Below, one piece after another: positions 63,163 to 64,000 of a stretch of 64,000 bases of DNA. Origin of the DNA: Branchinecta lynchi (taxonomy: Eukaryota; Arthropoda; Branchiopoda; Anostraca; Branchinectidae); contig JAKZAP010000007.1 of the NCBI GenBank assembly GCA_023053575.1, forward strand, positions 15,095,508 through 15,159,507, given 5' to 3'. The notes under the pieces are model-generated. The model ran no database searches, had not been told where the DNA came from, and saw only the letters and a program-made list of their open reading frames with translations. The position numbers and the translations under genes were made by a program. The first letter of the stretch is position 1, and each line of letters starts with the position of its first letter.

Positions 63163-64000
63163 AACAAGACCAAATGATTCGGTGCGATCCGAAAAATTTA
63201 ATATTCGATCGAGACAGTCGGGTTTTATAGAGGTCCAGTCTTCGCCAGACTCCTTGACCACTTTACTAATAAAATTTAGAAACAGATTAAGGCAAATGGT
63301 AATCATCTGAGAAGACCAAATATGGATTCAGCATGTGTGTTTACCCCTGGAGCCTGCGTCATATGTACTTTGACCAAATTTCCTCGCTTACTTCTGCCAA
63401 ATTTCCGGTTTCAGCCGGATTTCGGGCGAAGTATTTGTCTTACAAAAAGTTCAAAAACGGATTAAGCATATTTCTTTACCCCTATGTCGAACCTCTAACT
63501 TCAGATAAAACTTCAACTTTTAACAAATTTTCCGATTTCTGCCGGATTCGTGGCCAGCTATGTGTCCAGGTAGAAAATGATTGTCATAGACGGATTCAGC
63601 ATGTCTTCTTACCCGTAAATTGAACACCTAATGAAATCCGGACGATCTACTTGTCCGACGAGAAAATCATTTTCATATTCGATCATATTCCTCCTTACCC
63701 ATAAATCGGACACCTAATCAAACTATCTGGTTTTGGCTGGATTCCGGGTGAACTACTTGTCCGGCGAGAAAATGGTTCATATTCGTGTTCAGCATGTCGT
63801 CTTAACCCTTAATCAACTATCTCATTAAATTTACAAAAATATTTGTTTTGCCCTTAATTTGAAACCCCTCCCCTAAATATGCAGCTATCGGGCCCATCTA
63901 CGAACTCGACCTTTCCGTTCACTCGAAAAATCCTCACACCAAGTTTCATCAAAATATGTCATTCCTCCGAGAGTTATCGTGCTGACAGACGGACGGACAA
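63163..64000 (-). mobile_element. Family A element A13, runs off the window
   Basis: Right end aacaagaccaaatgattcgg at 63163 with a mutated palindrome (gcgatccg). Five core units (agccggatttcgggcgaagt; tcagcatgtcttcttacccg), then the pre-core gaaacttgg block in complement and the GTCY run at 63985. The left end lies beyond 64000. Confidence 0.75.

Overview
This is a eukaryotic (metazoan) genomic window, not bacterial. The coding evidence is split exons with GT-AG borders and matching phases, not operons. Spread around them are LINE fragments, DNA-transposon MITEs and very many copies of two non-autonomous repeat families. The proteins (an animal-type Nup160 and a membrane UDP-glycosyltransferase) fit an invertebrate, probably an arthropod, but the sequence alone does not fix the species.

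Two protein-coding genes can be supported. (1) Nup160, a Y-complex nucleoporin, is on the + strand. I could place 14 consecutive exons from 4193 to 53576 whose splice phases join into one frame of 1229 codons. The N-terminal exon (roughly 80 residues) and a short last exon were not found. (2) A UDP-glucuronosyl/glycosyltransferase is on the - strand. Its three C-terminal exons lie at 60694-60472, 59659-59440 and 58254-57948 and end in a membrane anchor and a KKQR dilysine tail. Its N-terminal exons are not seen and probably lie beyond 64000. The two genes are convergent.

Almost everything else is repeat. Family A has a GGGATCCC palindrome at both ends, a GTCY microsatellite, a 137-bp tandem core and a CTTGTT end. 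Family B has a TATGGCACTTG hairpin at the left, the same GTCY block, a poly-G-rich tandem core (281-bp monomer in the cleanest copy) and a GAGCTC hairpin ending in CTTGTT. The shared plan suggests sister families of rolling-circle, Helentron/DINE-1-like elements; this is inference, since no Rep/helicase is present. A is inserted in B at least twice and B in A at least once. One A/B junction is amplified into four 365-bp tandem units (13111-14570).

Other mobile DNA: a hAT element with an 8-bp target duplication (30855-33134) that holds a LINE fragment; an APE-type LINE on the - strand (about 49350-51749); an RNase H-bearing LINE remnant (about 55285-57110, - strand); TA-, TTA-, TAT- and CGA-flanked MITEs; small elements with 11-12 bp target duplications, of which two copies carry a hammerhead-ribozyme-like core; and a 5S rRNA-like sequence inside a UGT intron.

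Layout: 1-4192 nested A and B repeats; 4193-9755 Nup160 exons 1-3 with A and B copies; 10200-24790 exons 4-5 and a dense repeat block with the 365-bp array; 24792-29589 the main Nup160 coding block; 29735-37073 two B composites with hAT; 37220-48704 exons 9-13 with A8, A10 and A11; 49350-53259 LINE and a TIR element; 53355-53576 exon 14; 53577-57947 repeats between the genes; 57948-60694 UGT; 60769-64000 B and A copies, probably in a UGT intron.
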